Below are positions 12,335-24,263 of a stretch of DNA of 64,000 nucleotides, one piece after another. Made by a program: the position numbers and the translations under genes. The first letter of the stretch is position 1. Each line of letters starts with the position of its first letter. The notes beneath the pieces were generated by a model, which was not told where the DNA came from, did no database searches, and was given only the letters and a program-made list of their open reading frames with translations. The stretch is from Malania oleifera (lineage: Eukaryota; Streptophyta; Magnoliopsida; Santalales; Ximeniaceae), in contig NC_080419.1 in assembly GCF_029873635.1 (NCBI RefSeq), positions 67,905,323 to 67,969,322 of the forward strand. The letters are read 5' to 3'.

Positions 12335-13740
12335 CTAGATCTTTATATAGCTTCTAATTAAGATTTGTTATAACACCTCCCGGATACTAATTGAAAGTTA
12401 AGGAGTTATCCCAAGAGGGGGGTGGATTGGGTTATTAAAATTTTAATTCCTCTCATGGATTCTTGAATTACTTGTTTTATCAAACACACAACTTTTTAAT
12501 TCAATCAATTCACAAACCAAAACTAAACACACCCCAAGTTTAAAAAAAAAAAAAAAAAAACTTATCTAAATAATCAATCAATTAATAACTCAAATTAACC
12601 AATCAAAAATACCCAATCAACCACAATTTGCAGCACTTGTGGAATTTTAGTTTTTGAGAATTTTTGGCAGCCCCGTGAGTAATTGCAAGCCTTGTATTTG
12701 AATGAAATTATTTTCTTTCTCTTAATATGAAACACAATATGAAATCCAACACTCTTTCCAAGAATTTAGACATAAAATAAACTTTCAGTTAATAAGTCTT
12801 GGGTGTTGAATTAATCAACGTACTTCCTTATGGTTTCCACAATTTGTATAGATCAACTAACGTACTTCCTTTTGGATTCCACAAATCCCAAAATCAAATT
12901 AATATTTAGTTTATTTAATATCCAATCCACGCAGTGTTTATGATCAAAAATTAAAACACAACCACGCAGTTAATATTTGCTGAAATTTAAAGAAAGTAAG
13001 GAAAGACAGTGACACCACGTTTTTTACGAGGTTCGGCTTATCCCTAGCCTACTTCCTCGCCTTTGGCCAATACCACCAAAGGATTCCACTATACCATTCC
13101 TTTCCGGGAGTAAAAAACCTTTTACAAGTGATACCCCACACTTAAACACTCCTTAAGTAGGCTAAAGCAATGCCTCTCCAAGCGATACCCCACGCTCGGT
13201 CACTCCTTCAATAGGATAGAACTGCACCTCTCCAAGTGATACCCCACACTTAGTCAATGATCCAACAACCTACTAGAATCATCAAAGAAACTACAAGAAA
13301 CAATAGGTAACCTCTGTGTACAATGACACTCTCACATAGAGTAGGTTAGTACAACAATCGGCACAATATACTTCAATGTAAATTCAATATAAAGAAATTG
13401 AAGCTCAATGAAATTTTATCACCGAATTAATATTCTTTTGATGGAAAGATTCAGACTTTGAAAGCACAATTTCAGTGTGAAGATCAGCAAGAACTCAGTA
13501 GTGGAAGCAGCAAGATGTGAGCAAGTAAGCTTTAGAGAGTTGAAAGCACTTGAGAGTATTAGATTGCTAAAAATATTTCTTGGTGATTAAAAATCCTTGT
13601 CTTGGGAGCTATTTATAGAGTTTAAAAAGTTAATTCCTTGCTCCCCAAGTTTACTTGGAGTGTTGGTCAAGTTTGCAAAAGAATTGGAGCCCAAGAAACC
13701 AAATTTAAAAATCTTCCTGTTGGTATTTTTAAAGTTCCTT
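12335..13740. repeat. LTR-like noncoding DNA upstream of the Copia gag
   Basis: There is no coding content. Bases 12401-12440 (TTATCCCAAGAGGGGGGTGG) and 13015-13250, with an ACGAGGTTCGGC motif and repeated GTGATACCCCACACT phrases, match phrases common in plant Copia LTRs. The phrase recurs near 13130, 13180 and 13235. The antisense gag to the left suggests this is its 5' LTR or leader, but no TG/CA ends were fixed. Confidence 0.45.
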
Positions 13741-13915
13741 TGAGTGGCAGTCGCCTGGCACGATAAGGCAGGTGTCTGTTACAGTTATTTCTAAAAGCTA
13801 GAATACTGGTAGTCGTTTATCAAAACATAGGCAGACGCCTGACACCTTTCTATCTGCTAGTTCTTAAGAAACAAATATAGGCACTCGTCTGAGAGTTTTG
13901 GGCAGGTGCCTGAGC
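13741..13915. repeat. Cluster of GGCAGGCGCCTG-like words
   Basis: Five or six degenerate copies of a CAGGCGCCTG palindrome, such as GGCAGACGCCTGAC and GGCAGGTGCCTGAGC, are spaced 20-40 bp apart. They are noncoding and set in LTR-like DNA. The architecture repeats that seen at 4.1-5.0 kb and 10.2-10.35 kb with a different word. Confidence 0.6.
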
Positions 13916-14184
13916 TTTCAAAAACGTTGTTTTTTGAGGTTTTGACTTTGAAAACTCTTTTCATTTGAGACCTTCATTATTTTTAACTTTAGAAAATATA
14001 TTTCAAGGTCTTTGAAAAATTGTTTCTTAAGATTTTAATGTATCCTAAAGAGCTTCAATTCATTTTTTATTGAGCTTTACTTGAAGTATTTATATAAAGA
14101 CCTCCTTAAGACTCTAAATTCTTTAGCACTTGTAGTCTTCATGTATGTCCTTACTTTGAGTCCTTTCTTTGAGCTTTAAACATA

Positions 14185-14690
14185 ATTTGCGCTTCCATAA
14201 TTTTTCAAACTTTAAGCTTTCATGCTTTTTGCCAATCTTTGAACTTTAACATCCTTTTTTCTTGAACCACTTGCTTGTATATTTCCATTGAGCTTTCTAA
14301 CATTTGGTTCTTTACGCTTCCATAATCTTTCAAACTTTAAGCTTTCATGCTTTTTGCCAATCTTTGAGCTTTAACATTTTTTTTGCTTAAACCACTTGCT
14401 TTTACATTTCCATTGAGCTTTCTAACATTTGGTTCTTTACGCTTCCATAATCTTTCAAAAATTAAGCTTTCATGCTTTTTGCCAATCTTTGAGCTTTAAC
14501 ATCCTTTTTGCTTAAACCACTTGTTTGTACATTTCCATTGAGCTTTCTAACATTTGGTTCTTTACGCTTCCATAATCTTTCAAACATTAAGCTTTCATGC
14601 TTTTTGCCAATCTTTGAGCTTTAACATTCTTTTTGCTTAAACCACTTGTTTTTACATTTCCATTGAGCTTTCTAACATTTGGTTCTTGAA
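14185..14690. repeat. 125-bp tandem repeat, about four copies
   Basis: The phrase CATGCTTTTTGCCAATCTTT starts at 14221, 14346, 14471 and 14596, an exact 125-bp period. Each unit also contains CCATTGAGCTTTCTAACATT and a CGCTTCCATAATCTTTC phrase. The array breaks off at about 14687, where the text changes to GAAACATCATCAC. Copies are close to identical, so expansion was recent compared with the surrounding decay. Confidence 0.92.
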
Positions 14691-16104
14691 ACATCATCAC
14701 TTAACCAAATATGTTAAGGTCATCTTATTTGTTATTATCAAAACAAGATTTTAAGCCTTGTAAGGCAAACATCCCTTTCCCTATGTGTGCTAAAATGTGA
14801 ACTTGCTCAAGCACTTAAAAACATATGTAAGATACAAATACTTTGTCAGCATCAAAATAGAGATTGCACTCAAAAAGTTAACATGTTTTTTTCATGGAAT
14901 CAAAGTAAAAACACACTAACATCACTAATATGCTGTTAACATGAAATGATGACAAAAAACAAAAAAAAAAAACATAACAAATCTAATCATAAATATTCAA
15001 ATGCCACAACTCATCTTGCATTCAACAATTCATGGAAATGAATAAAAATTAAGAAAGAGAAGGGTTAAGCATTGACCTTGATGAAAAAACCAACTATATG
15101 GGTCAAGTTGAAGACCCATCTCTTTCAAATCACTCCTCAAATATTGCCACTCAAATTGATGAGAAATGAATTTTCCACTTTCTTTCCTTCAAGCAAATCC
15201 TCAATGTGAACTCCTTGTAAAACTCAGAATACCCCCCCCCCCCGGCGCCGGACCTGCCCATTTATTTTCCTTAAAAGGTCCTTTCATAGACCTTCAATAT
15301 AATGGAGGGAAAACACTTTTGAATTTGAACTTTGAAAATTCAAATTCAAAAAAAAATCTATCAATGACTACCAACCATCAATTACAATGTCATTGTTTGA
15401 CATGTGGCATTATTGAGACACATGGGCATACCCAAATTTTCTAGCCAATCATAAAAAGGCAACTCAAAATTTTAAGTTTTGTTTGGGCTAATTGACTGCC
15501 TAAACGGGCTGGTCAACTGCTTATTAGTGGCATCAAACAATAGAGGTAGAGGGAAAGAGGCTCGTTAACCACCCAAATGGATTTGTTGACTGGCTAGTGA
15601 AAAACTTTACTTTCACTAATTTTTCTTTTAATTTTTGATATTTTCATTTAGGTTAAGATTTATTTGATCAAAAAGTGACTATCATTATTTCCATAATTCT
15701 CATTATAGTATTTGAACTAATTTGATTGAAAAGAATTTAAACAAGCAAAATTTTTAAATTCACCCCCACCCCAATCAACATGCTCAGAATCTACATGTTT
15801 ACTACCTTTCATGCTCACTTCTTCAAAAAGATCAAGAACAAAATTCCATAAGAAAATAATATCCATTTGCTAAATTCAACTACTCGCATCTCTTAAAGTA
15901 ATATAGTGTACCCCGGTTTTTGACTTCAAATTATTTAGCCATTGATCAAGATGCTTCCACATCATTATTTTTTTTATCACTACATCATCCACACAAAATT
16001 TAAACGATAATTTTACTTTCATAAGCATAGGATATGCATGATTTCATCTAAATTGTAGCTTCAATATGTCCACATACATTTTTTTCAGTTGCAAAGGATG
16101 AAAA
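14691..16104. other. Noncoding DNA, no gene recognised
   Basis: The stretch includes a poly-C run at 15231-15243 and, at about 15485-15597, a weak cluster of GGTTGACTG and GGTTAACC-like words reminiscent of the other palindrome-word fields. Short frames such as 15166-15444 have no recognisable content. Confidence 0.4.
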
Positions 16105-16520
16105 ACCTAGAGTAATCTCATATAAACTTCTAGATACCCATTTAGAAAGGCATTCTTCACCCAATTGTTAGTTTTCATCCCAGGGTTGCAATATATAAGA
16201 ATTTTTTTTAATTTTATTTTTTTAAAAGGGACAATCTTATACACAAAGCTCCCACATATGTAGGTTTGAGAAAGGAACAGATGAAATTCATTTTTGAAAA
16301 CAGTAGCAAAACTTTGTTCATGACTTGCAATTGTTATATGTGTCCTTGAAAAGAAGGCTTGCATTGTCTCTCTTTATTATTTTGTATTCGTTGTAAATAC
16401 CCATCCACATCCCACTAATTTTTTTTTCTTTTTTTTTTTCAAGAGAGATTTGACTCTAGGTGCCATTTTTCTTCAAAGTTTTCATTTCTTTGGACATGGC
16501 ATCCTTCCAATCTGGACTTG
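16105..16520 (-). pseudogene. Copia reverse-transcriptase fragment
   Basis: The right end reads EVATSPDWKDAMSKEMKTLK, the start of the Copia RT domain. The left end reads VKNAFLNGYLEVYMRLL, the motif just before the YGL block of the same domain. Between them the frame is shifted and shortened, with only a weak VGCGYL trace. It is an isolated antisense fragment with no flanking integrase or RNase H. Confidence 0.8.
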
Positions 16521-19500
16521 TAGCTACTTCTTCCAACCCTAAGTAATAGTAACAGAAGAACAATGAGATAAAAAGCATTTTGGGAATGAGACACAAGTAA
16601 TCATAATAGGAAATTTTATTAAGGTGGAGTTTGGTACAAAAGCAGAGCAAACTTGCAGTATTACCATTGCAGAGTTGACATCACTAATAATTAGGTCTCC
16701 ATAAACTTCCTACTTGAAGAGACAGGATATGGAACTGGTTGTTTGTTCCTTTCCCCTCGCATTGACATCACTGAGAGTAGCATCAATCTTCCACACCATC
16801 AATTTCCCACTTAAAGATGTCCCATCCAAGAAAAAATTCTTTAGATTTCATGAAAAAGCGCATCTATAGAATCAAATACTTTTTCTACATGGAGGGCCTG
16901 TTAAGTGACCGATAAAGATGCAGAGTTGATATAAATTTGGATAAAAAAAACAGAAATCTCCATTGAAATTTCAAAAATTTTCATGACTAATCTTTCATAA
17001 GATTTAAAAAATATCAAACCTTCCCCAAAAAGATACAAATTTCTTCATCAAAAAGCTCATTATTTTGAAAAATATAAGAAACGGTTTCTCTTTTTGACAA
17101 ACCTCAAAAGATGTCCCTAAAATTCCGAAAACCTCACGAAAGTCCCTAGAATTTTTAAAACTTCAATGAAAGTTTGTGTCTTTTGCCAAAGCTCAGGAGA
17201 AGTTAGTGTCTTGACCTATAAATTTTAAGCCAATATAACAATAAGAAAAATCTATAAATACACTTAGAAAATATTAAAAAAGTAAAGCTCCAGAAACTTC
17301 AATTCCAACACGAGTGATAGAGTGCCACTGAGAGAGAGAGAGAGAGAGAGAGAGAGTCACAAAGTTCGCATGAAGAGAAGGCTTCATTGGATCACCCTGA
17401 CTCAGCACAAAGAGACAGCCTTTAGATTTCATGTTTGCCTTTGGAAATAAGGCCTCAAGGCCATATTTTCTAACCCATGAACATAAAATCCCGCTCTAAT
17501 TATTTTAAAATTACAAATAGGCTCAATCTGTACCCAGCACTGTATTTGTACGCAAGCTTCATAGAGTTTATGCTTTGCACACTCACAAGCATCACAGATA
17601 AAAATAGGAAACAATTTGTCTCGCGCACTAAAACAAGGATGCCCACATCACCAATGCCAGGGTGATGTTCTGTTCAAGCACTTAACGTGCTCCAGTTGCC
17701 TCTAATCAAGGATGACCAATGTCCAGCAAATATAGACCACCATGTGCCCTGCTACTGTCCATGGTTTTCCTCTTCTCCAGGTCCTGAGAAACACAATGGT
17801 CAGAAAAGAAAGTTGCACAAAGCAACTCAAAGATTGGGTGATATGACTAAAAGAAAAAAGTATGTTAGTGTAGAAATTAGGAACAAGCAGTGCAAAAGAA
17901 AGTAATATAGGTGAATAACGAAGAACAGAACTTTGCCTCGGACAAAAGACTACACACCATATACTATATAAGCATAAAGAAATCAAATGAACTAGTTGTG
18001 AAATTAGTAGCTCCCCAATCTATGGTCCAGGGAGTAGAGGATGAGAAATGCAATGCATATATTGCCTATGTAAGCAATGTTGGAAGTAACAACATGGGAA
18101 GGACTATCAGAAGAAACGTAAGTCCTTCCGTAAGATGGCCAAGTTGGCACCTCTTTTTGAGAAAGTGACGGAGCTTCGCCATTTTGGGAGCATGAGTGAG
18201 CTTATGAAGTCTCAAAAAGGTGGGGATATGACTGCACCTTACAACTGCGGTCATCACAAACCTTTGTACAACAACCCAACGATGCTCTTAGTGTGCCTAC
18301 TCTTCCTTCCCACAATAGCCCCACATCAAATGCTCCTTAAGAGGCATGCATAACCAAAGTTTTTTCCCCTTGAGAAGTAACAACTGATTAAGGTCATGTA
18401 TAGAACAATGTAACATAACACATCCCTGACTCCCCTCTTAACAATAGCCCCGCATCAAATGATCCTCAAGAGGTGTGCATAACCAATGTTTGTTCCCCTT
18501 GAGGAGTAACAACTGATTAAGGTCACGTATAGAAAACATAGCACATCCCTGACTCCCCTCTTACCAAACCGGCATATGCTTGCCATGGAGTGGAAAAGAA
18601 GGCATGACCAAGAACATAGCAAACATTGGGTCATACTCCATGTTAAGCCCTGCAAGAGAATCACTCTCTTTATCATCTTCTAAAATATTGCAACATCATC
18701 AGTGTACTTGGGCTGAAACTCTAAATATTAATTTTTGCCATAAAGAACATAACTCTGCATAACTGAGAAGTTGTCATTTCTTTTTACAAGCCTCCCAAAT
18801 CTTATTTCTGAATTCATAAGGTCAAACGTCATTACCGATCTATGAATAAGTCTGAGCCAGAGGGATCCAAATTTTTCCATTAACATGCAGGGAAAATATC
18901 TCTTATCACTGTTTGATTGCAGTAAGCTTGCTTCCACACGTGACGGGCAAAGGGTCCAAAGGACACGTAGCCGGGGGCAAGTCACAAAATCCAATAGTTC
19001 CATTTTCCTTCTTGTTCATCAATTGGAAATCAAGACAAACCAGGCACTATGGTGAGACGTGAAAACACCTGATCCCATTCCAACCTCGATATGTGGACCA
19101 ATTTCAAACTAACAAAGACGTTTCTGAAACCCACTGACAATCCAACTCCTTTGGCTTCTTATTTACTCCTGTGAGGCAACTGTACAGGCCACTACAACAA
19201 ACAAGACTGGCCAAGCTAAATAATTATATCCATTCATGTTCTTGAATCAGAAGATGGTATTTCCAAGAGTCCCTACAAAACTCATCCCAATACACTCACA
19301 CTGGTAGAAATGACAGTGTCCATGCACAATAAAGGAAGTAGAAGGGGAGAAATGTCCTTCAAAAAAAATCAGAGGATCCCACAAACCAATATCAATGAGC
19401 ACAGAAATGCTCTCAGCTTACTAAATCAGAAAAGAAGCTCTGAGCAACCGGAATCAAAGATACCAACACAAAAGAATTGCAGCAGAGTTATAGTTACACC

Positions 19501-20596
19501 CAGAAAACATGAAAAAAGATCCCTAAACGCCCAAAAAACCAACTGGGCATCATGAAGACTATATTGTTCCAAGTTGATCAAACCAAGCAAACTGAAGAAA
19601 AAACTCTTAGATCTAACATCAAACCTCCCTAGACCAGATTTTTTTAAATCAAAGAAGATGAAAAGGTCCAGTGAAATAACTTCATAGCATTATGAAGACA
19701 CCACCATTCAGAAAACTCAGACCGAGGCAACTGTTCAAACTAGCAAACCCAAATCACCTGTGAAGATGTTGATACCAGGATCAACCCTTCTCACTAAGTT
19801 GTCAGAACACTTCCCAAAGGCTATCCAATGTGTTTTTATGGATTGGCTCAAATATCAAGTTGAATTTTGAATTTGAAATAAGACTCCTTGAGCAAATCTC
19901 AACAACTTTGTCACCAATAAAACATCCTATGATCCCATTAAGATTGAACTGTGTAATTTAATCCTACCATAATAGGCACTATCAGCAGAAAAACGACTTC
20001 AAGTAATAAGTGAAAACACAAACCTATTAAGTGTCTAGTCACTTGGATGCTCAACATGGAAGTCCCTAGAAGTACGTACAAAGCTATATAAATAATAAAT
20101 AATTCCAGCAAACAATTTAATCAGAACTCATGAGTTCAGCAAACCTGCCTAAATAGCACGTCTATCATTGCAATCTCATGATTTGATGGGGGGATAATAA
20201 TATGTTTTTTACATCTACATGCAAATTAAATTCTAGAGAAAATCATAAAACAAAATTGCTTACTCCCAAGAAGATTCACTCACCTTTTCCTTCACAAAGA
20301 GCAGCAGGACTCTACCAAGAGAATAACAAGAAATTTTTATACATGTAATGCATTGAGCAGCTAATTGACTGTACAACTATACAGATGTTTTCTATATTCC
20401 GGAATACATGAGGCACTGGAGCTCAGACAACGGCTAATCTGCAATTTTTAGCAATCTCTTTGGCCACATTGCCTGAATTTTAGGCTCACAGCTCCACCCA
20501 GAATAGCAGAGAATAAACTGCTGCACTTGAAGGAACCAAACAGGAGACCCCCATGTTTTGAATATCATTGAACTAATGGAAGACCCACCCAAGAAT
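16521..20596. other. No recognisable gene; 129-bp tandem duplication
   Basis: A (GA)n run is at 17331-17357. Bases 18313-18441 and 18442-18569 are a direct tandem duplication of about 129 bp containing AATAGCCCC and GTAACAACTGATTAAGGTCA. The part nearest 20596 must hold the 3' untranslated region of the lipase gene, but no clear minus-strand AATAAA signal or end was identified. Short frames such as 18728-19003 have no known motif. Confidence 0.5.
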
Positions 20597-20672
20597 TCAC
20601 ACCAATTGAGGTACATCAAGCAAACTGTGGACAGTTCGATTCTCCAATACTTTCTGCATAGCATAGTGACAT
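20597..20672 (-). CDS. Lipase gene, last coding exon
   Basis: A TTTCAG acceptor precedes the exon. One base completes an Arg codon and 25 codons follow, including CHYAMQKVLENRTVHSLL and the natural TGA at 20599-20597. The peptide continues the HLPWR motif of the preceding exon into HLPWRCHYAMQ, the conserved C-terminal sequence of this plant lipase family. The histidine of HLPWR, encoded in the exon before, is my candidate for the third catalytic residue, by inference. Ending on the usual residues argues that the C-terminus is intact. Confidence 0.88.
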
Positions 20673-20783
20673 CTGAAACAAATAAATATTTTGTCAAAAC
20701 TGGGATCACAAAAAATTACCTTCACCAATCACTAACCAACAAAAGGATTAATCAACCATGAAAGAAAAAGCTTGTTGAGATAC

Positions 20784-21195
20784 CTCCAAGGGAGATGGTC
20801 AAGGAACATAGAAGGTGACACAATGATATCTTTGAAGTTTTCTCTGTTCACTATGTAAGCTTTGTAACCTTGTGCATGCTCTTGGACTCTCCAGCCTCTC
20901 CACAGATGCATATGAAAACTTCTCTCCTGTGGTACTATATGAACGATAAGGCCTGGTAGAAACATCTCTATGGGATCCCCAGCTGAGCCATTTCCAGATG
21001 ATGGAACAGCTTCCATGAACTGAGAGACTGGATTATCAAATGAAATAACATTTGCAGCAGTTTCATGAAAGGGATTGGTGAATTCATCCAGTGAATCATC
21101 AGAATCAATGTAGTCAGAACTATCTTTCATGTCAGCCTCTTTCCAAATGGAAAACTCTTCATCTTGTACCCTAGGAGTGGAAGTCCTCAGCCTCT
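20784..21195 (-). CDS. Lipase gene, penultimate exon (412 nt)
   Basis: The acceptor is GGCAG and the donor TGGAG|GTATCT. The peptide starts ERLRTSTPRVQDEEFSIW, passes through an acidic linker rich in Asp and Ser (KDSSDYIDSDDSLDEF), and ends with the conserved block FLPGLIVHIVPQERSFHMHL, WRGW, KAYIVNRENFKDIIVSP and SMFLDHLPWR. That last block is highly characteristic of plant class-3 lipases annotated as mono/diacylglycerol or Sn1-specific diacylglycerol lipases. Entry phase (two bases complete a codon) and exit phase (two bases left) match both neighbours. No stop or frameshift is seen. Confidence 0.92.
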
Positions 21196-21285
21196 CTGCC
21201 TCCAAAATTACACAAGTGAATGTGACATTTATGTATTACTGAATGCACAATAAATCATATAAGAATTTCAGAGATCATTTTGTAC

Positions 21286-21539
21286 CATCTGGAAATGGAC
21301 GCTTAAATGCGTCAAGGTGCATGTCCTCAACAGTTGCAGAATGTAAATCCGAAGCTGGATCCTTTTCCTCGATTGTAGATCCTTCTAACTTGCTAACATA
21401 TAGAAAACGCCGTGCAAGTCTAAAAATCATGGCTGTATCGGTTCTGCTATCTTCGGATAGTGCCTTAATTGCAGCAGCACGAAGCCTTAAGATTGATCTC
21501 ACTGAAAGACGCGCAGAAAATTCATTGTGGTATACAATG
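21286..21539 (-). CDS. Lipase gene exon (254 nt)
   Basis: The acceptor is CTGCAG and the donor GATG|GTACAA. The exon begins with one base completing a Ser codon, then IVYHNEFSARLSVRSILRLR, AAAIKALSEDSRTDTAMIFR and LARRFLYVSKLE, followed by a more variable linker ending FKRPFPDG. The first half is a hallmark of the family. Phases agree on both sides and there is no interruption. Confidence 0.92.
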
Positions 21540-21633
21540 CTGCAGAAAGTTCAAGCTCCTTTTGAATAAGGTGAGTGAACAAGAAAACATATGCAAGTAG
21601 ATGCATGCACCCAATAATAGTGCTTACGGTTAC

Positions 21634-21731
21634 CTTGTAACAAATTTTGAAGAAGCATCTGCTATGACTGAATCCACACATGGAAGGGACCCATATGTAT
21701 ACACATGTAAGTTTGGGTATCTTCCATATAA
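21634..21731 (-). CDS. Lipase gene exon (98 nt)
   Basis: The exon is flanked by CCTGCAG and AG|GTAACC. It encodes LYGRYPNLHVYTYGSLPCVD and SVIADASSKFVT plus two bases. It supplies the strand and turn after the nucleophile elbow. The Asp of PCVDS is a plausible catalytic acid, by inference from position. It is too short to stand out as an open frame but is required to bridge the exons on either side, and its phases fit exactly. Confidence 0.9.
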
Positions 21732-22094
21732 CTGCAGGGAAAAAGAGGAAGAATTCCTCATGAACAAAGAAAAAGAAAGAAAGAAATAAATGAATAAAAG
21801 AAAAATATCTGGGATTCAGTCACTGTTATTGTCAATTGAACACTTTGCTGAAATGATATTTGACCATAACTAATCCTCATCAGTTTTAGGAACAACTTTT
21901 TGGGGATATTAAGAGAACACTGTACCCCAAAAATCCAGATGGAAAGTGTCCAACCTCCAACCAATTTTCTTTGAGAAAGTGCAACAATTTTTTGGTGGAA
22001 GAAAATGCACCCTCAAAAATGCAAAACAATGGACAAACAAACTTATTCTTAAAATACATAAGCTGCAAAACCCCTTCTAGTACTGCTCTATCAT

Positions 22095-22720
22095 GTAAGG
22101 TCCTAAATTTTGATTTCAACTAAAATTTCAAACCTTGAAAAGTACAATTCAAATTCAATTTCAGTTTTGATTTTAAAAATAATGAAATTAGTAGTAAAGC
22201 AATGAATTCTTTTATGAAACTCTAGAAATGCTTAATAGAAAAAATAATGCAAGTTTTAGAACCAATATATAATAAATTAAATACCTCAATGACAGGTATG
22301 TTCTGTATGAGGTGCAGTAGCTATAATATAATATTTGTGTCAAACATATTCATTTAATACAAATGAAATCCATTACTTTTTATACTAATAAAGAAAGGTT
22401 AAATAAATTGTCATTGCTAACAACTAGCTTCAATTATTTATATAATTCATCCCTTGTAATAATCTTCAGTTTCAATAAATAAAAAATAAAAACTAAATAA
22501 ACTAAGAGAAAAATTCCACTTTTATTTTTAAATCTCACATTTGAATTCCAAGGAAACTTCATTTTATAGTTAAATTTTTGATAAGTTTTGCTTAAGTTTT
22601 GAGGTTTCAATAAATTTTGGATGATTTGTTGACGTTTTGATGGAAATTGACTGCCATTCAATTTCGAGGGTGACAAAAAGCGGAAATTTCAACAGTTTAT
22701 TGGAAATTTAAGACCAAGTT
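22095..22720 (+). repeat. Dispersed repeat copy in lipase intron
   Basis: The stretch shares its whole length with 60297-60991: common phrases include GAAATTAGTAGTAAAGCA near the left and GGAAATTTAAGAC at the right. The ends are weakly inverted (CCTAAATTT on the left, AAATTTAAGACC on the right), suggesting a non-autonomous DNA transposon. No coding content. The copies are diverged. Confidence 0.6.
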
Positions 22721-23047
22721 ATTATGCCACAAAGTAGACCATAAATCAATTTAGACACCAAGCTCCAATGCATTTACCTATCAGTTTTTTAGGCTAAGGA
22801 AAATATGCTAAGCTTTGCAGGCAGAATAAATGACAAATTCACAAAATGGTTTCCAGGATGGTAGCATAAATATAGGTCATGTACTCATCACATAAAACCA
22901 TAGTAGAATAAGGTCAGTTAGAAATTCTATCGGTACAGATTGGCACACATACAGCAGTAAAAATTAAGCACTTGCGTTGATGTCAACCAAATAAAAGGCA
23001 GTATGAATATCTGAAGAACATACACCTTCAAGTGAACAATTTCTTAC

Positions 23048-23184
23048 CCTCAGTCCTAGCAATGCACCAATTGCACCTCCTAATGAATGACCCACTATGC
23101 GAATATTATACCCTTCACATTCACATCCAACTCCCATCAATGAGGAAAGGAATCCACCTGATTCACAAGACTTTTCAGAATCCC
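23048..23184 (-). CDS. Lipase gene exon with GHSLGG nucleophile motif
   Basis: The acceptor TTTAAAAG is poor in pyrimidines but phase-consistent; the donor is AGG|GTAAGA. The peptide runs DSEKSCESGGFLSSLMGVGC, ECEGYNIRIVGHSLGGAIGA, LLGLR. GHSLGG (23075-23092) is the class-3 lipase nucleophile elbow with its catalytic Ser. Known members of the fold are alpha/beta hydrolases that cleave ester bonds of glycerolipids. The upstream intron is about 10.5 kb and holds two Copia elements; the downstream intron is about 1.3 kb and holds a dispersed repeat. Confidence 0.93.
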
Positions 23185-23374
23185 CTTTTAAATTGCAAAT
23201 CCACAAAAGGGAGAAGTAAGCAAAGGCCTAGTTGAACATATAAATATGCCCAGAGTACACAAGTTGCGGTTTGATAACAGAAGGCCGACTAGAGAGTTTT
23301 CACGTGCACAAGGATAACAATGATACTGTAATCAGGATATATAAGATGAGTGAGCATCTGCGGTGATTTCCAGT

Positions 23375-23399
23375 ATGTGTGTGTGTGTGTGTGTGTGTA
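23375..23399. repeat. (TG)n microsatellite
   Basis: About twelve TG units lie in the large lipase intron, between the GHSLGG exon and the Copia LTR at 23709. Confidence 0.95.
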
Positions 23400-23708
23400 T
23401 AACCAAGGAAAATAATTGTGGCTTCAAAAGAGATGCCTATTATGATGAATAATGGAAATATTACCACATCAATTTTTTGCAATGTCAGTTTTATGTGTGA
23501 TACCAACATAGAGCATCTATGTAAACCAATTATCCAATCATTCCCTCAACTTTATAGGCTATCTTTCAACTGTACGACTGAATCCTTATGTTATGGAGTT
23601 GAACACTAAAAAATACATTTATAATAGATAATGCTATTAAGAATTTTAAAAACATAGACTTGCATTACCAGAACTAGCAGTTGAATTTCTTACCAGTTAC
23701 TTTGTGCT

Positions 23709-23870
23709 TGTTAATGGTTATTTTGGTCATTTAACAATATTAGTTTGTGCTAGTGTTATGTTGATAAGTGTTGAGTTTGTAAGGGTATTATGGTTATTGG
23801 CATGTACTTGACATATATTATAAACAGAGGGAAAGACCTATCACTGTGATTAGGTCTTCCATTGCTAATT
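23709..23870 (+). mobile_element. Copia element A, 5' LTR
   Basis: The segment starts TGTTAATGGTTATTTTGG and is repeated at 27976 with many substitutions; both contain GTGCTAGTGTTATGTTG, GACATATATTATAA and GACCTATCACT. A related LTR stands in antisense at 45747-45914. The right end is approximate because no clear primer-binding site follows. Confidence 0.85.
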
Positions 23871-24055
23871 GCTATGGCCACCATCAACATTGAAGCTAAA
23901 ACCCTAAATCTGCTGCATGTCTACCATTATAGGGGAATTTCCAGCATGATCATAGGCCTGAAAAACAGCCAGTAGCTGCTGGAAGACACAGCAGTCTCCA
24001 GAAAGATTTTGGATGACACTGCCAGTTCAGGTACACAAAAACCCCTATAGATCAT

Positions 24056-24263
24056 GCAAAACCAAGATCATAGCCACCCACAGACATTGTCGACCCGTCC
24101 CCACCAAAATCCCATTACCACAGCTCCTCCCAGACACTGATTGAAGCAGGCAGGGTTGTGCAAAACCAAGATCATAGCCACCCACAGACATTGTCGACCC
24201 GTCCCCACTAAAATCCCATTACCACAGCTCCTCCCAGACACTGATCGAAGCAGGCAGGGACAA
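24056..24263 (+). repeat. 104-bp tandem duplication in Copia A leader
   Basis: Bases 24056-24159 and 24160-24263 are nearly identical (both with GACATTGTCGACCCGTCCCC and CAGCTCCTCCCAGACACTGA). Noncoding leader sequence of the Copia element. Confidence 0.92.
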
